In this document: one piece after another, positions 39,256 to 48,556 of the stretch | Layout: every line of letters starts with the position of its first letter | How positions within the stretch are numbered: position 1 is the first letter of the stretch | DNA from: Pseudoalteromonas sp. H105 | Lineage (GTDB): Bacteria; Pseudomonadota; Gammaproteobacteria; Enterobacterales; Alteromonadaceae | Reading direction: 5' to 3' | Assembly (NCBI RefSeq): GCF_001469215.1 | Contig: NZ_LOFH01000004.1 | Span: forward strand, 248,001-312,000 | DNA: 64,000 nt | Made by a program: the position numbers and the translations under genes | Notes under the pieces: model-generated | Told to the model about the DNA's origin: nothing | What the model saw: the letters and a program-made list of their open reading frames with translations, nothing else | The model's database searches: none

Positions 39256-39822
39256 ATGTCAGAAAACTATCGCGTTATGTTTGCAGGGTTAGCAAACGAC
39301 ACACAACCTAGCGACGCACAAACTAAGCTGGCTACTAAGCTCAATGCATCACCGAGTAAGGTCGCTGCATTTTTTGAAAATAAACCTTTATTTGCCCCTT
39401 GCTCAAAGGATAAAGCACTAAAGCAAGCTAAACTATTGGCAAGTTTCGGTATTAAAAGCAAGTTACAACCGCTTAATACAAGCTCTTCTGCAGATAATAG
39501 TAATAATAATGATGATGCAGCTTTGCAGCGCGATGAGCGAATTTTCAACGCACTTGATTACATCACTAGTAGTTTAATTCGAATTGAAGAAAAGCTAGAT
39601 GATTTAGAGCAACGACTCCCTACCGTAGCAGAACAGCCATCTACTATTGATGAAGATGATTGGCAAAACGATGACTTATTACTCGATGAAGAACTCAATA
39701 CTCCACTAAAAAAACGCAGCAACGCGCTTCTTTATTCTCTTATTGCTATGGTCGTATTATTGCTTATTGTTCTTGGGCTATCATTCGCTTTTCCTGACTT
39801 ATTTTCCTTTTTAGACTCGTAA
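39256..39822 (+). CDS. Conserved membrane-anchored protein of unknown function
   Basis: About 188 residues. The ATG at 39256 (MSENYRVMFAGLAND) is preferred over one at 39229 because the upstream codons overlap nothing recognisable. Residues 1-75 form a small domain (VAAFFENKPLFAPCSKDKALKQAKLLASFGIKSKL) similar in layout to N-terminal modules seen in several gammaproteobacterial membrane proteins. An acidic, low-complexity linker with a coiled-coil piece (IRIEEKLDDLEQRL) follows, then one C-terminal membrane helix (LLYSLIAMVVLLLIVLGLSF). Topology suggests a tail-anchored cytoplasmic domain. No function can be assigned. Confidence 0.75.
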   Translation: MSENYRVMFAGLANDTQPSDAQTKLATKLNASPSKVAAFFENKPLFAPCSKDKALKQAKLLASFGIKSKLQPLNTSSSADNSNNNDDAALQRDERIFNALDYITSSLIRIEEKLDDLEQRLPTVAEQPSTIDEDDWQNDDLLLDEELNTPLKKRSNALLYSLIAMVVLLLIVLGLSFAFPDLFSFLDS

Positions 39823-39843
39823 AACATAATTTAAAAGTGAAGC

Positions 39844-40440
39844 ATGAATATTAATAGAGCAAATTTACGACAGGAAGTCCGAAAACGGCGTCAAAAACTA
39901 TCAAAAATTGAGCAAAAAAACGCAGCCGAACACCTAAAAGTGAATTTTATTCAACACCTAAAAAGGTACAAAACAACTAAAAACTTACATATTGGCATTT
40001 ATTTAAGCAACGACTCAGAACTTGATACCTCATTGTTAATAAAAGAGCTTTGGTCTATAAACCACCATTTACACCTCCCTGTAATACACCCTTTTAACGG
40101 CACAACCTTGTACTTTCAGCGTTATGAAGAAAATTCACCCATGACGCCAAATCGCTATGGTATCTTGGAGCCTAAGTTAAATTGTAGTCAAATTTGCCCC
40201 TTACAGGACTTAGATTACTTGTTAATGCCGCTCGTCGCATTTGATAATCACGGTAATCGTTTAGGTATGGGAGGTGGGTTTTATGATAAAACCTTGGCGC
40301 GCTACCACAGAGAAAACTGGCAAACGCCTCAGCTAATTGGGTTAGCACATCAGTGCCAACATGTTGAAAGTTTGCCTGTTGAACCGTGGGATGTGCCCTT
40401 GAATTTTATTATTACACCACAGAAAATTTACCATTGGTAA
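39844..40440 (+). CDS. fau: 5-formyltetrahydrofolate cyclo-ligase
   Basis: A 198-residue enzyme that converts 5-formyl-THF to 5,10-methenyl-THF with ATP. The N-terminal helix RANLRQEVRKRRQKLS and the C-terminal PLVAFDNHGNRLGMGGGFYDKTLAR with the ATP/substrate loop are diagnostic. In many gammaproteobacteria fau (ygfA) lies near serA and rpiA, as here, often with 6S RNA upstream; I found no convincing 6S RNA in the spacer. The preceding gene ends 21 bp upstream. Confidence 0.94.
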   Translation: MNINRANLRQEVRKRRQKLSKIEQKNAAEHLKVNFIQHLKRYKTTKNLHIGIYLSNDSELDTSLLIKELWSINHHLHLPVIHPFNGTTLYFQRYEENSPMTPNRYGILEPKLNCSQICPLQDLDYLLMPLVAFDNHGNRLGMGGGFYDKTLARYHRENWQTPQLIGLAHQCQHVESLPVEPWDVPLNFIITPQKIYHW

Positions 40441-40493
40441 GTAATATATTTGTATACTTACGTAAATAAACTCCACCTATTGAGCAAATAAAA

Positions 40494-41147
40494 ATGACAC
40501 AAGATGAACTAAAAAAAGCAGCTGCGTGGGCTGCACTCGAATTCGTAGAAGAAAATACCATTGTTGGTGTTGGCACAGGCTCCACTGTTAATCATTTTAT
40601 TGATGCACTTGGCTCTATAAAAGACACTATAACAGGTGCAGTATCAAGCTCCGATGCTTCAACAGAGAAGCTCAAAGCGCTTGGTATTGAAGTATTTGAG
40701 CTAAATGATATTGCAAGCTTAGACGTTTATGTTGACGGTGCTGATGAAATCAATGCTCACAATGAAATGATTAAAGGCGGCGGTGCAGCACTAACGCGCG
40801 AAAAAATAGTTGCCGCTGTTGCCAAACAATTTGTATGTATTGTTGATGATACCAAACTGGTTGACACTATGGGTGAGTTTCCATTGCCTGTTGAAGTTAT
40901 TCCAATGGCACGCAGTTATGTAGCACGCGAATTATTAAAGCTAGGAGGTGACCCCGTTTACCGCCAAGGCGTTGTTACCGACAATGGCAATGTTATTTTA
41001 GACGTACACAATTTAAAAATTACCGACGCAAAACAACTTGAGCAGACAATTAATCAAATTGTCGGCGTTGTAACCAACGGCTTATTTGCCGAACGTGGCG
41101 CAGATAAAGTCATCATAGGCACCAAAAATGGGCCACAGATAAAATAG
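40494..41147 (+). CDS. rpiA: Ribose-5-phosphate isomerase A
   Basis: A 217-residue enzyme that interconverts ribose-5-phosphate and ribulose-5-phosphate in the pentose phosphate pathway. [35 protein letters not shown] and [14 protein letters not shown] are the conserved phosphate- and catalytic-site motifs. It is followed 10 bp later by serA; both are likely co-transcribed. Length is normal. Confidence 0.97.
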   Translation: MTQDELKKAAAWAALEFVEENTIVGVGTGSTVNHFIDALGSIKDTITGAVSSSDASTEKLKALGIEVFELNDIASLDVYVDGADEINAHNEMIKGGGAALTREKIVAAVAKQFVCIVDDTKLVDTMGEFPLPVEVIPMARSYVARELLKLGGDPVYRQGVVTDNGNVILDVHNLKITDAKQLEQTINQIVGVVTNGLFAERGADKVIIGTKNGPQIK

Positions 41148-41157
41148 GAATGAGGCT

Positions 41158-42387
41158 ATGAGTAAGGTATCGTTAGCAAAAGACAAAATTAAAATTCTCT
41201 TGCTTGAAGGTGTGCACCAAAGTGCAGTAGAAACACTGAAGCGTAATGGTTACAGCAATATCGATTACGTCAAAACATCGTTACCTGAGGACGAATTACT
41301 TGAGCGCATTAAAGACGTACACTTTGTTGGACTTCGTTCTCGTACTCATATTACTGAAGCCGTATTAGACGCGGCTGAAAAGCTTGTTGCTGTTGGCTGC
41401 TTTTGTATTGGTACTAACCAAGTTGATTTAGACGCAGCACGCAAGCGCGGTATTGCGGTATTTAACGCCCCATTCTCTAATACACGCTCAGTTGCAGAGC
41501 TGGTTCTTGGCGAAATTTTACTGTTATTTCGCGGTATTCCTGAGCGTAACGCGATTGCTCACCGTGGCGGTTGGTTGAAAACGGCTCATGGTTCGTTTGA
41601 AGCTCGTGGTAAAACACTGGGTATTATTGGCTATGGTCACATTGGTACACAGCTTGGCATCATGGCAGAGAATATTGGTATGAACGTTGAGTTCTACGAC
41701 ATAGAAGACAAGCTAACGCTAGGTAATGCCACTCAAGTGCATAACCTAACCCAGCTGCTACAACGCGCCGATGTGATTAGTTTGCATGTACCTGAAACAC
41801 CACAAACTAAAAACCTCATTGGCAGTGCTGAAATTTCGGTCATGAAACAAGGGGCTATTTTGATCAACGCCTCTCGCGGCACTGTGGTTGATATTGATGC
41901 CCTTGCTGAAGCACTCAGTGAGAAAAAACTAAGTGGCGCTGCCATTGACGTATTTCCAGTCGAGCCAAAATCAAACGATGACGAATTTGTTTCACCACTG
42001 CGTGAATTCGATAACGTGATTTTAACGCCACACATTGGTGGCTCTACCCAAGAAGCACAAGAGAATATTGGTATTGAAGTTGCTGGCAAGTTGGCTAAGT
42101 ACTCAGATAACGGCTCAACCATTACTGCCGTTAACTTCCCTGAAGTATCACTACCAGAACTTGCTAATCGCAGCCGCTTATTGCACGTTCACCACAACCG
42201 CCCAGGTGTACTAACGCAAATTAACCAAGCGTTCGCACAGCACGGCATCAATATAGCCGCCCAGTACTTGCAAACAGATGAAGCCATTGGTTATGTGGTC
42301 ATCGACGTAGACACAGATCAATCTGAAGTGGCCCTGAAAGAGCTCAGCGCAGTAGAAGGCACTATTAGAGCCCGTTTATTGCACTAG
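41158..42387 (+). CDS. serA: D-3-phosphoglycerate dehydrogenase
   Basis: A 409-residue enzyme for the first step of serine synthesis. The NAD domain has LGIIGYGHIGTQLG, the catalytic region includes ILINASRGTVVD and LTPHIGGSTQEAQENIG (with the catalytic His), and a C-terminal ACT domain (LLHVHHNRPGVLTQINQAF) gives serine feedback inhibition. Length equals that of E. coli SerA. A striking 7-bp tandem repeat starts 5 bp after its stop, followed by a strong terminator. serB, for the last serine step, lies 9 kb away. Confidence 0.98.
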   Translation: MSKVSLAKDKIKILLLEGVHQSAVETLKRNGYSNIDYVKTSLPEDELLERIKDVHFVGLRSRTHITEAVLDAAEKLVAVGCFCIGTNQVDLDAARKRGIAVFNAPFSNTRSVAELVLGEILLLFRGIPERNAIAHRGGWLKTAHGSFEARGKTLGIIGYGHIGTQLGIMAENIGMNVEFYDIEDKLTLGNATQVHNLTQLLQRADVISLHVPETPQTKNLIGSAEISVMKQGAILINASRGTVVDIDALAEALSEKKLSGAAIDVFPVEPKSNDDEFVSPLREFDNVILTPHIGGSTQEAQENIGIEVAGKLAKYSDNGSTITAVNFPEVSLPELANRSRLLHVHHNRPGVLTQINQAFAQHGINIAAQYLQTDEAIGYVVIDVDTDQSEVALKELSAVEGTIRARLLH

Positions 42388-42391
42388 TTGT

Positions 42392-42457
42392 TAGGTGCTA
42401 GGTGCTAGGTGCTAGGTGCTAGGTGCTAGGTGCTAGGTGCTAGGTGCTAGGTGCTAG
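42392..42457. repeat. 7-bp tandem repeat, 9.4 copies
   Basis: TAGGTGC is repeated nine times without error, followed by TAG, between the serA stop and its terminator. Every unit junction contains CTAG, a tetranucleotide usually rare in gammaproteobacterial genomes. Such perfect short arrays expand and contract by slippage. It lies outside any reading frame, so variation would affect only the 3' untranslated region of serA. Confidence 0.97.
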
Positions 42458-42461
42458 CAAA

Positions 42462-42505
42462 AGATAAAAGCCGTGCTTGTTAAGTCAAGCACGGCTTTTA
42501 TTTAA
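42462..42505. terminator. Bidirectional terminator between serA and the lipoprotein gene
   Basis: A 13-bp stem AAAAGCCGTGCTT/AAGCACGGCTTTT around GTTAAGTC, with A-rich and T-rich flanks. It can end serA on the plus strand and the 42572-43816 gene on the minus strand. The same stem arms recur at 44462-44495. Confidence 0.92.
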
Positions 42506-42571
42506 CCTTAAAATACAGCTATTAAGCTGTGAGAAGAGCCCTATAGAGAAAGGCAATACGAGAGCTCACTT

Positions 42572-43816
42572 TTAGTTCTGACTTGACTTGTTCGCGTGTT
42601 CATAGCTTTCGAATACCCTTTTAGGGTTGTTTTCAAAGGATACAGTTGGAACCCCATCATTAATTGACAAACTTATTCTCTCATTAACACTTTCAATTAA
42701 TGGAGAAACTTGTCCTGTTATTGAGTATCGAAAGCTGTCAAACTCAGAAACAATTAAGTTACTAATTTCCTCACTGAAGGAAGATGCTTGTACGTTGATA
42801 TCAATAGGCTTATAAATTGAACCTTTTGGGAGGGTGCTATCTTTTTTTAAATTAAAAATCAGGTCAATCTCACCTTGTATCCCTCTTTCAAAAGCAACTT
42901 TAGGATACTTAATTCCAGGAGCAATTACCAAATAATTTCGGTTTGCTATATCAAAACTGTATTTATCATTCACTAAAGAGCTTTTACCAATGATTATCCA
43001 GTGCTCATCAAAAGTACTCCATAACTCGCTAGTTTTAAACTTACTGGTAACCAATCCTACAACCATCCCCTTATGTTCTTTTATTCGATAGTTCAGATTT
43101 CCTTTATAAAAAGACAAAATGTATTCATTTTTGCGGTATTCCCACTTCCCATGCAGGTAATAAGATTGATTTTGAGCATACTTTTGTATTTCTGCTTTTC
43201 CATTTTTCTTTAACCTAATTACCCTATCTTTTCCAAAAGGTGTTTTTACATACCAAGTTTTTAGTATTGATAAATGGTTTAGATTTTCAAAAAAAATCTT
43301 TACTTTCAATTTATCGGACTTTGATAAGCTTTTAGTTAGTATTTTATTATCTCGATATACCTCAAACACTTTATGAGTAACTTCGTTATTTTGGGCGTTG
43401 TAATTAATCCCTACAGAAATTATACCAGCATTTTCGACGCTGCCTGATTCAACATCAAAATATGGCGCGTCACAGTGTCGTAACTTAAGATTTACGTATG
43501 TATCAAATGAATTCAAACAATACCTACCAGAAGGTAATGAAACTACAGAAACTTTTTTATAATTATGATTAATTCTTTTGATAAATCCTGTATCAATATT
43601 TTTTAATGAAAAAGAAATTAATCTCTCAGCTTTTTTGGTAGGATTCATCTTGTTGGTCATAGAAATCGGGTTAATACCAATTACAAGGAGTCCTTCTCCT
43701 TGAGTAAATATTTTAGGTGTTGTCCTTCCTACTTTTTTACTCTCAAGAAGATTCTCATTAACAGACTGACATGCTGAGATTATTATAATAATGGTAAGTA
43801 TGATGATATGTTTCAT
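42572..43816 (-). CDS. Putative lipoprotein with a possible TonB-C-like domain
   Basis: A 414-residue protein of unknown function. The N-terminus MKHIIILTIIIIISACQS is a lipoprotein signal with cysteine at residue 16. The long middle is rich in beta-type, Lys/Asn/Ile-rich sequence with no family I recognise. Near residues 300-385 the run GIKYPKVAFERGIQGEIDLIFNLKKD followed by a helix and FRYSITGQ resembles the TonB C-terminal fold. Codon use is more AT-rich than the flanking genes, and the gene lies between two terminators with identical stems, suggesting acquisition. The role of the TonB-like part, if real, is unknown. Confidence 0.72.
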   Translation of the reverse strand: MKHIIILTIIIIISACQSVNENLLESKKVGRTTPKIFTQGEGLLVIGINPISMTNKMNPTKKAERLISFSLKNIDTGFIKRINHNYKKVSVVSLPSGRYCLNSFDTYVNLKLRHCDAPYFDVESGSVENAGIISVGINYNAQNNEVTHKVFEVYRDNKILTKSLSKSDKLKVKIFFENLNHLSILKTWYVKTPFGKDRVIRLKKNGKAEIQKYAQNQSYYLHGKWEYRKNEYILSFYKGNLNYRIKEHKGMVVGLVTSKFKTSELWSTFDEHWIIIGKSSLVNDKYSFDIANRNYLVIAPGIKYPKVAFERGIQGEIDLIFNLKKDSTLPKGSIYKPIDINVQASSFSEEISNLIVSEFDSFRYSITGQVSPLIESVNERISLSINDGVPTVSFENNPKRVFESYEHANKSSQN

Positions 43817-44458
43817 TCTTTTGCTCTTATTCCCTCTGCTAAAATGCTTGTTAGCATACTTTGCACTAATGAATTTCGATACTGATATAGTTTGGTACTA
43901 AGTTCCCTGCAAGCCAATAGCAGCTAAATTCCATATTAACGTTTGCGACTTGAAATTGGTAATTAACTTCACCGTACCAATGTGCAGTTTGTATTAGGAA
44001 GTGATGCAGAATATTTTCAGGTTGAAATTACGAACTTATTACAACTATCCTATGGTTAATGTTCAAGTCCTTTTAAATATCGCCTTCAGAATAAACTTCA
44101 CTAAGGCGCACAGGTATACTTTTAATAATAGAGTCTTAAATATGAAATCGAACACTACTATTTTGATACCTTCCATCTGCTAAGTTTGATTGATTTCCTA
44201 AAACAAGATTTAAAATTCTCAATGAATCTAGATTGGTGCACATAACCCTAGCATGCTAACAACTTATCCGGTCCCTTTTTAGTGGTTTTTGACACCACAA
44301 AACAATGTGTATTAAATACACTCATCATTCCATTAACAATTGCCTTTGTAAACAAGCGAGTAAAACTCTAGGCGTGTTATTTTGCACCAAAACGGCGATT
44401 AATAATGTTATCGAGCTAAACCTAACATCGTACGACTGTGGTTTTCGATGCTAAAAAA
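43817..44458. other. Long AT-rich spacer without a supported gene
   Basis: About 640 bp upstream of the lipoprotein gene. Frames are short; one of 60 codons at 44001-44183 has no ribosome-binding site and no recognisable sequence. A GCTAAAATGCTTGTTAGC inverted repeat at 43838-43855 lies just before the lipoprotein start and may be regulatory. No transposase remnant and no integron attC site could be confirmed. It may be decayed DNA brought in with the insert. Confidence 0.45.
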
Positions 44459-44500
44459 TATAAAAGCCGTGCTTATTTTAACAAGCACGGCTTTTATTTT
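44459..44500. terminator. Second copy of the serA-type terminator
   Basis: The stem AAAAGCCGTGCTT/AAGCACGGCTTTT is the same as at 42466-42499, with loop ATTTTAAC. It probably ends the Sel1-repeat gene on the minus strand. Two terminators with identical 13-base arms bound the AT-rich insert. Confidence 0.9.
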
Positions 44501-44561
44501 TAAATGATAAACCTGATTCGACAAAAATCACTGTCAGCCCATGAAATGGGACATTTTGCTC

Positions 44562-45470
44562 TTAATTGCCACCACGAAGGCGCGCAGCTTGTCCGCTTAA
44601 AAAGGCTTGGTTTGCGCCTTGTTTAAAGCGTCTTAAATCCTCATCACCACTGATAGTTGAACATGGAATAGTATCATTACATCGAGAGCCTCTGATTCTG
44701 CTTGATGTTGACGCTCTCATGCTAGGTAAGTTTTTCAATCCAGAAATAAACATATCCATTGTCTGTTTTTCTCTGACCACCGCGATACGTTCAATGTCTT
44801 TGTTCTTGGGTTCTCTGGGTAAATCAATGCCTAAGTCGACGAGCTTTTGTTTTGCTCTTGGATCTTTATTAGCGATTTTTTTATACAGTGCAACCGACTT
44901 CTCTTTATCAACTTTTCCCAACATTGCAGACTCATGCAATTTAGCCAATAAATAATGTGCTCTAACATGTCCTTTATTAGCCGCTAACTCTAACTTTTCT
45001 TTTGCTTCGAACACATCTTCTTGAGACGGGTTGTTTAACAGCAAATACACCGCGGTAAAGTAATGCGCTTTTTTCAACTTTTTCGCTGCTTTTCGTAAAT
45101 TAGTAAGTCCAAGGCTAACGTTAACTTCCCCACCTTCGCCTTCAAGCATCATGATACCCAGCTTAAATTGACTGTTTGGTAAATCCCAACGCGCAGCTTC
45201 ATAAAAGTATCGGCGCGCTTTTTTTAGATCTTTTTCCACCCCATAACCATTGTAATAAAAGCTCCCCATCATTTCTTGCGCGATGGGTATTTGTTGGCGT
45301 GAATATTGTTTTAATTTTTTAAACTCTTGCTTACAGTGCTCTGACGAGCACGCCCCTAACTTATCTTGATTTTTTGGTGGGCTATCAACCCCTGCAAAGG
45401 TAATAAAGGAGGCTAAAAATGTTGATAGGAGTAAACCGCTAAGTAATGGCGTTCGCATAAATAACTTCAC
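44562..45470 (-). CDS. Exported Sel1-like repeat protein
   Basis: About 302 residues, or 298 if the internal ATG at 45458 is used; the frame opens with GTG at 45470. A signal peptide ends near residue 26 (FITFAG). Sel1/TPR-like repeats are visible as AQEMMGSFYYNGYGVEKDLKKARRYFYEAARWDLPNSQ-type units from about residue 60 to 210. The C-terminal tail SSRIRGSRCNDTIPCST has two cysteines, C266 and C271 region, that may form a disulfide in the periplasm. Such proteins usually mediate protein contacts. Specific function is unknown. Confidence 0.83.
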   Translation of the reverse strand: MKLFMRTPLLSGLLLSTFLASFITFAGVDSPPKNQDKLGACSSEHCKQEFKKLKQYSRQQIPIAQEMMGSFYYNGYGVEKDLKKARRYFYEAARWDLPNSQFKLGIMMLEGEGGEVNVSLGLTNLRKAAKKLKKAHYFTAVYLLLNNPSQEDVFEAKEKLELAANKGHVRAHYLLAKLHESAMLGKVDKEKSVALYKKIANKDPRAKQKLVDLGIDLPREPKNKDIERIAVVREKQTMDMFISGLKNLPSMRASTSSRIRGSRCNDTIPCSTISGDEDLRRFKQGANQAFLSGQAARLRGGN

Positions 45471-45916
45471 TCATCCTTGTTATTGTTGAATAAACAATAG
45501 TCAAAGCAAGTTTGCAAGTCAATCATTCTAAAACGAACTACTTGATATAAAAATAAACATAAAAACCATCAACGAGTAAGTTTATTTAGCTAACCGTCTC
45601 AAAAGTGATGCTGATTGCCCTTGAAATGAAGCATATTCATGCCGGTTTGATGGTGGGTCTTATTGCGGCTCAATGCACTTCAAAGCAAATAAAAATTAAT
45701 ACCATACTATTAGGGGCAACTTGGGTTTTGGAGAAAGCACGAGTGGCTTTGAGTCTAAATGGTTAGATAAAAATGGATTAAGGTGAGTTAATTAAACAAT
45801 AAACGTAAGCTATCGCTTTTAATAAACTCATTGTGATTTGAAAGCGCGGGTTAACACGCTTTCAAATCACTCAAAATGGTATCTTGTCTTAAACTTAAGA
45901 CTTATAACTCTTTGAG
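45471..45916. other. Spacer with a long perfect hairpin
   Basis: No supported gene. A perfect 14-bp inverted repeat GTGATTTGAAAGCG (45833-45846) / CGCTTTCAAATCAC (45857-45870) lies 47 bp after the end of the next gene; no T-run follows in either direction, so it is a structural element and not a clear terminator. A 52-codon frame at 45608-45766 lacks a ribosome-binding site and is unrecognised. Confidence 0.6.
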
Positions 45917-46849
45917 CTACTCCCCTTTTGCTTTTAAGTTTATAAACTCTGCCAGCTCGTTTGGTTGTCCCATTAGGGTAAAGATCTGTTGATTTATTTC
46001 GGTCATGGTTTGCCCCTCTGGCAGACTTGCCGAGACCGTTAACGATCCTAGGCCTTTAGTGAAGTCTTTAATTGCTTGTGCTAACTCGTCACTCACTGGA
46101 GATTGCTGTAATTGCACATCGACCATTTGTTGCATTTGCTCAAGTGTCATACCTTGTTTTTCTAGAACTTGTTCAACTAAGGTTTTAAACTCACCTTGGT
46201 TTTGTAAGTTAATTTCAATGGTGCGTGGCTCAAGCCCAGAAAGTGCTTCCATCATGATGGTTTGCTGCTGAAGCTCCTGTTCTAAGGTTAACTGTTGTGA
46301 GGCACTTTCTTGCTGCAATTTACTAGCGGCTAACGACGCTTCCATCAATGGCGTTGAATTAGCCAAACCTAAATCAAAGTTAAACGCAATAATGTCATTC
46401 GCGTCAATAGTAAGTGTAATATCACTATTGCCTGAATTTTCATCGTAATTCATCAAGGTATGTAAATCATAACGCGCACTGGCTAGTTGGTTATTCGCAT
46501 CAGGTGGGAGCTGCGTCACAAACTCATCACTAAATTTAAATCCATTTATAAACAATTCAGTACGTGGTGCAATTTTATCTGTCTCATACCCTGCAACCGA
46601 TATACCATCAATCGCAGCAATACTATTGCCGTCAAAACCTGTAACAACAAGATTTGAAAGCTCAACACTTTGTGAAAAAACACTTGCCGATAACTCGTCG
46701 TACGAGATTACTGAACCAACCTGTTCCGTTAACATTGCAAGTTGACGGTCAACTTCTACTTTGACTTCTTGGGTTACACGGTGGTTAGCATAGCTAATAC
46801 CACCTAGCGTTATAGCCACAACACCCGCAACGATCGCTAGTTTTTTCAT
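45917..46849 (-). CDS. Membrane-anchored periplasmic protein of unknown function
   Basis: About 310 residues. AAGGA five bases upstream selects the ATG at 46849 (MKKLAIVAGVVAITLGG) over 46864. One N-terminal helix (residues 3-20) anchors a periplasmic domain. The body has beta-rich segments (YDELSASVFSQSVELSNLVVTGFDG) reminiscent of AsmA- or YdgA-like proteins, a glutamine-rich coiled stretch (LQQESASQQLTLEQELQQQ) and a C-terminal helical part. I cannot place it in a family with confidence. It is transcribed toward the Sel1 gene. Confidence 0.75.
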   Translation of the reverse strand: MKKLAIVAGVVAITLGGISYANHRVTQEVKVEVDRQLAMLTEQVGSVISYDELSASVFSQSVELSNLVVTGFDGNSIAAIDGISVAGYETDKIAPRTELFINGFKFSDEFVTQLPPDANNQLASARYDLHTLMNYDENSGNSDITLTIDANDIIAFNFDLGLANSTPLMEASLAASKLQQESASQQLTLEQELQQQTIMMEALSGLEPRTIEINLQNQGEFKTLVEQVLEKQGMTLEQMQQMVDVQLQQSPVSDELAQAIKDFTKGLGSLTVSASLPEGQTMTEINQQIFTLMGQPNELAEFINLKAKGE

Positions 46850-46941
46850 TATATTCCTTATCATGTTCTTAAAGTCTGATCATCTTCGTCCAAGGTTAAC
46901 ATTGAACAACATGACTCGTTAAGTGCTTTTGAAGTCAGGGA

Positions 46942-48327
46942 TTAATTTATAAGGCTTAGTAGCTCATGGACGGTTTTAACCGGGGTAATTTTTGCGCCAA
47001 GCCCTTCCATCGATTTATGGTAATTACGAAATGGTATAAAAATTTCAGTAAAGCCATGTTGCGCAGCTTCTTTAACTCTGGGCACCCCACTGTCTATCGG
47101 CCTTACGTCGCCATTTAAACTCAGCTCCCCCATGATGCAGGTTGTTCTTGGTACCACAAACTCATTTAAGCTACTCAATAAAGCCGCAACTAACGCAAGG
47201 TCGATACAGGTTTCTGATTCGTCAATTTTCAAGCCGCCCACAATATTAAAAAAAGTATCGTGGAAAATTTTAGTTTTAGTATGTTTACGCAAAATACCTG
47301 TGAGCATTTTAATCCGGTTCATATTTAAACCAACACAAACACGCTGCGGAAATTCGGCTTCTGTTTCGGTGGTTAAACATTGAATTTCAAGCAATAGGTT
47401 TCGGTTGCCTTTACGGATACAGGTAATAGCGGAGCCGGGCGATTCAGTACTCGAGCCCGATAAAAATATTTCACTTGGGTTATCAACACTGAGCATACCG
47501 CGCTCGCACATTCTAAAAATACCCACGGTATCTATATCGCCAAAGCGATTTTTGTTGGCTCTTAATGTACGGATTTGTCCATCGTTCGTATCGATATGTA
47601 ATAACGCATCGACGATATGCACTAAAGTTTGCGGGCCAGCAATCTCGTTGTTTTTATTTACATGAGCAATGATGAACATGGTGACATCATTTTGTTTGCA
47701 GTATTGGGTCAATGCTTGTGCGGCACTTTTCACTTGTGATGGCGAACCGGGGCTGCCATTGGCTGTGTCTGTAACAACCGCTTGAATAGAATCGATTACA
47801 GCAAACTTTATTTTGTTCTTTTCAAGCTCTTCAATAATAGTCTCAACACTGGTCTCTGAGAGAAGGTAAAGTTCATCTGCGTTATAATCTAGCTTCAAGC
47901 GATTAACACGGTTTTTAAACTGCGACAGTGACTCTTCTGCAGTACAGTAAAGAGAAGGCATACGTTGTGACATTCTTGCAACTAAGTCAGACAGCAATGT
48001 TGTTTTGCCTGCACCTGGGTCACCAGAAATAATATTAACCGAACCGGTTGTCACGCCGCCGCTTAAGACGCGATCAAGCTCTCCAATCTCAGTAAGTTGT
48101 TTTTCAGCCTCAACGGTGGCGATATCATTTATTTTTTTAGAGCCTCCACCTACTCCACCCGCATACCCGCCGACACTTGCGCGCGATGATGTTTTTTTAT
48201 TTTGTCCCGCAGAGGGTTTAAATTCGACCAAGGTATTCCATGCCCCGCAACGACACTGCCCTTGCCAACGCTGATAGTTCATGCCGCATTCGGTGCAAAC
48301 AAATTCTACTTTTGCCGCTTTTGCCAT
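46942..48327 (-). CDS. radA: DNA repair protein RadA
   Basis: A 461-residue RecA-like ATPase that promotes branch migration of recombination intermediates. The N-terminal zinc finger uses C11, C14, C25 and C27; Walker A GDPGAGKT is at 102-109; the RadA-specific KNRFG is in LRANKNRFGD; the C-terminus is Lon-protease-like. In Vibrio radA, a PilZ gene and serB are neighbours, as here. Standard length. Confidence 0.97.
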   Translation of the reverse strand: MAKAAKVEFVCTECGMNYQRWQGQCRCGAWNTLVEFKPSAGQNKKTSSRASVGGYAGGVGGGSKKINDIATVEAEKQLTEIGELDRVLSGGVTTGSVNIISGDPGAGKTTLLSDLVARMSQRMPSLYCTAEESLSQFKNRVNRLKLDYNADELYLLSETSVETIIEELEKNKIKFAVIDSIQAVVTDTANGSPGSPSQVKSAAQALTQYCKQNDVTMFIIAHVNKNNEIAGPQTLVHIVDALLHIDTNDGQIRTLRANKNRFGDIDTVGIFRMCERGMLSVDNPSEIFLSGSSTESPGSAITCIRKGNRNLLLEIQCLTTETEAEFPQRVCVGLNMNRIKMLTGILRKHTKTKIFHDTFFNIVGGLKIDESETCIDLALVAALLSSLNEFVVPRTTCIMGELSLNGDVRPIDSGVPRVKEAAQHGFTEIFIPFRNYHKSMEGLGAKITPVKTVHELLSLIN

Positions 48328-48556
48328 TTAAATTCTTACCTAGTCTTTTCTATTTATATTATGCTTGTAAAAAGCGTTTATTTTGATAGTTCATGGTTTT
48401 ACATAGCTACTCTGCTTGCCAATTAGTTAAATCAACGCCACAATCTGTTTATAGCTTTATGATTTTCTTCAAGGCACGCTTTTTGCTTTAGTTTTTGCTT
48501 AGCAAATAACTTAGATTCGTGAGCCATTTATTTGGCAAATTATAATAATAAAAATT

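Noticed and set aside
42392..42457. CRISPR-like array
   Set aside because: The unit is only 7 bp and has no spacers; it is a simple tandem repeat.
44001..44183. 60-codon plus-strand frame in the AT-rich spacer
   Set aside because: No ribosome-binding site, no recognisable sequence, composition expected by chance in AT-rich DNA.
43817..44458. Possible integron attC site or transposon ends around the lipoprotein insert
   Set aside because: TAACAA- and GTTAG-like strings occur, but not in the paired layout or spacing of an attC site, and no clear terminal inverted repeats or integrase gene were seen.
45608..45766. 52-codon plus-strand frame beginning MLIALEMKHIHAG
   Set aside because: No ribosome-binding site upstream and no family pattern; kept only as a note in the spacer entry.
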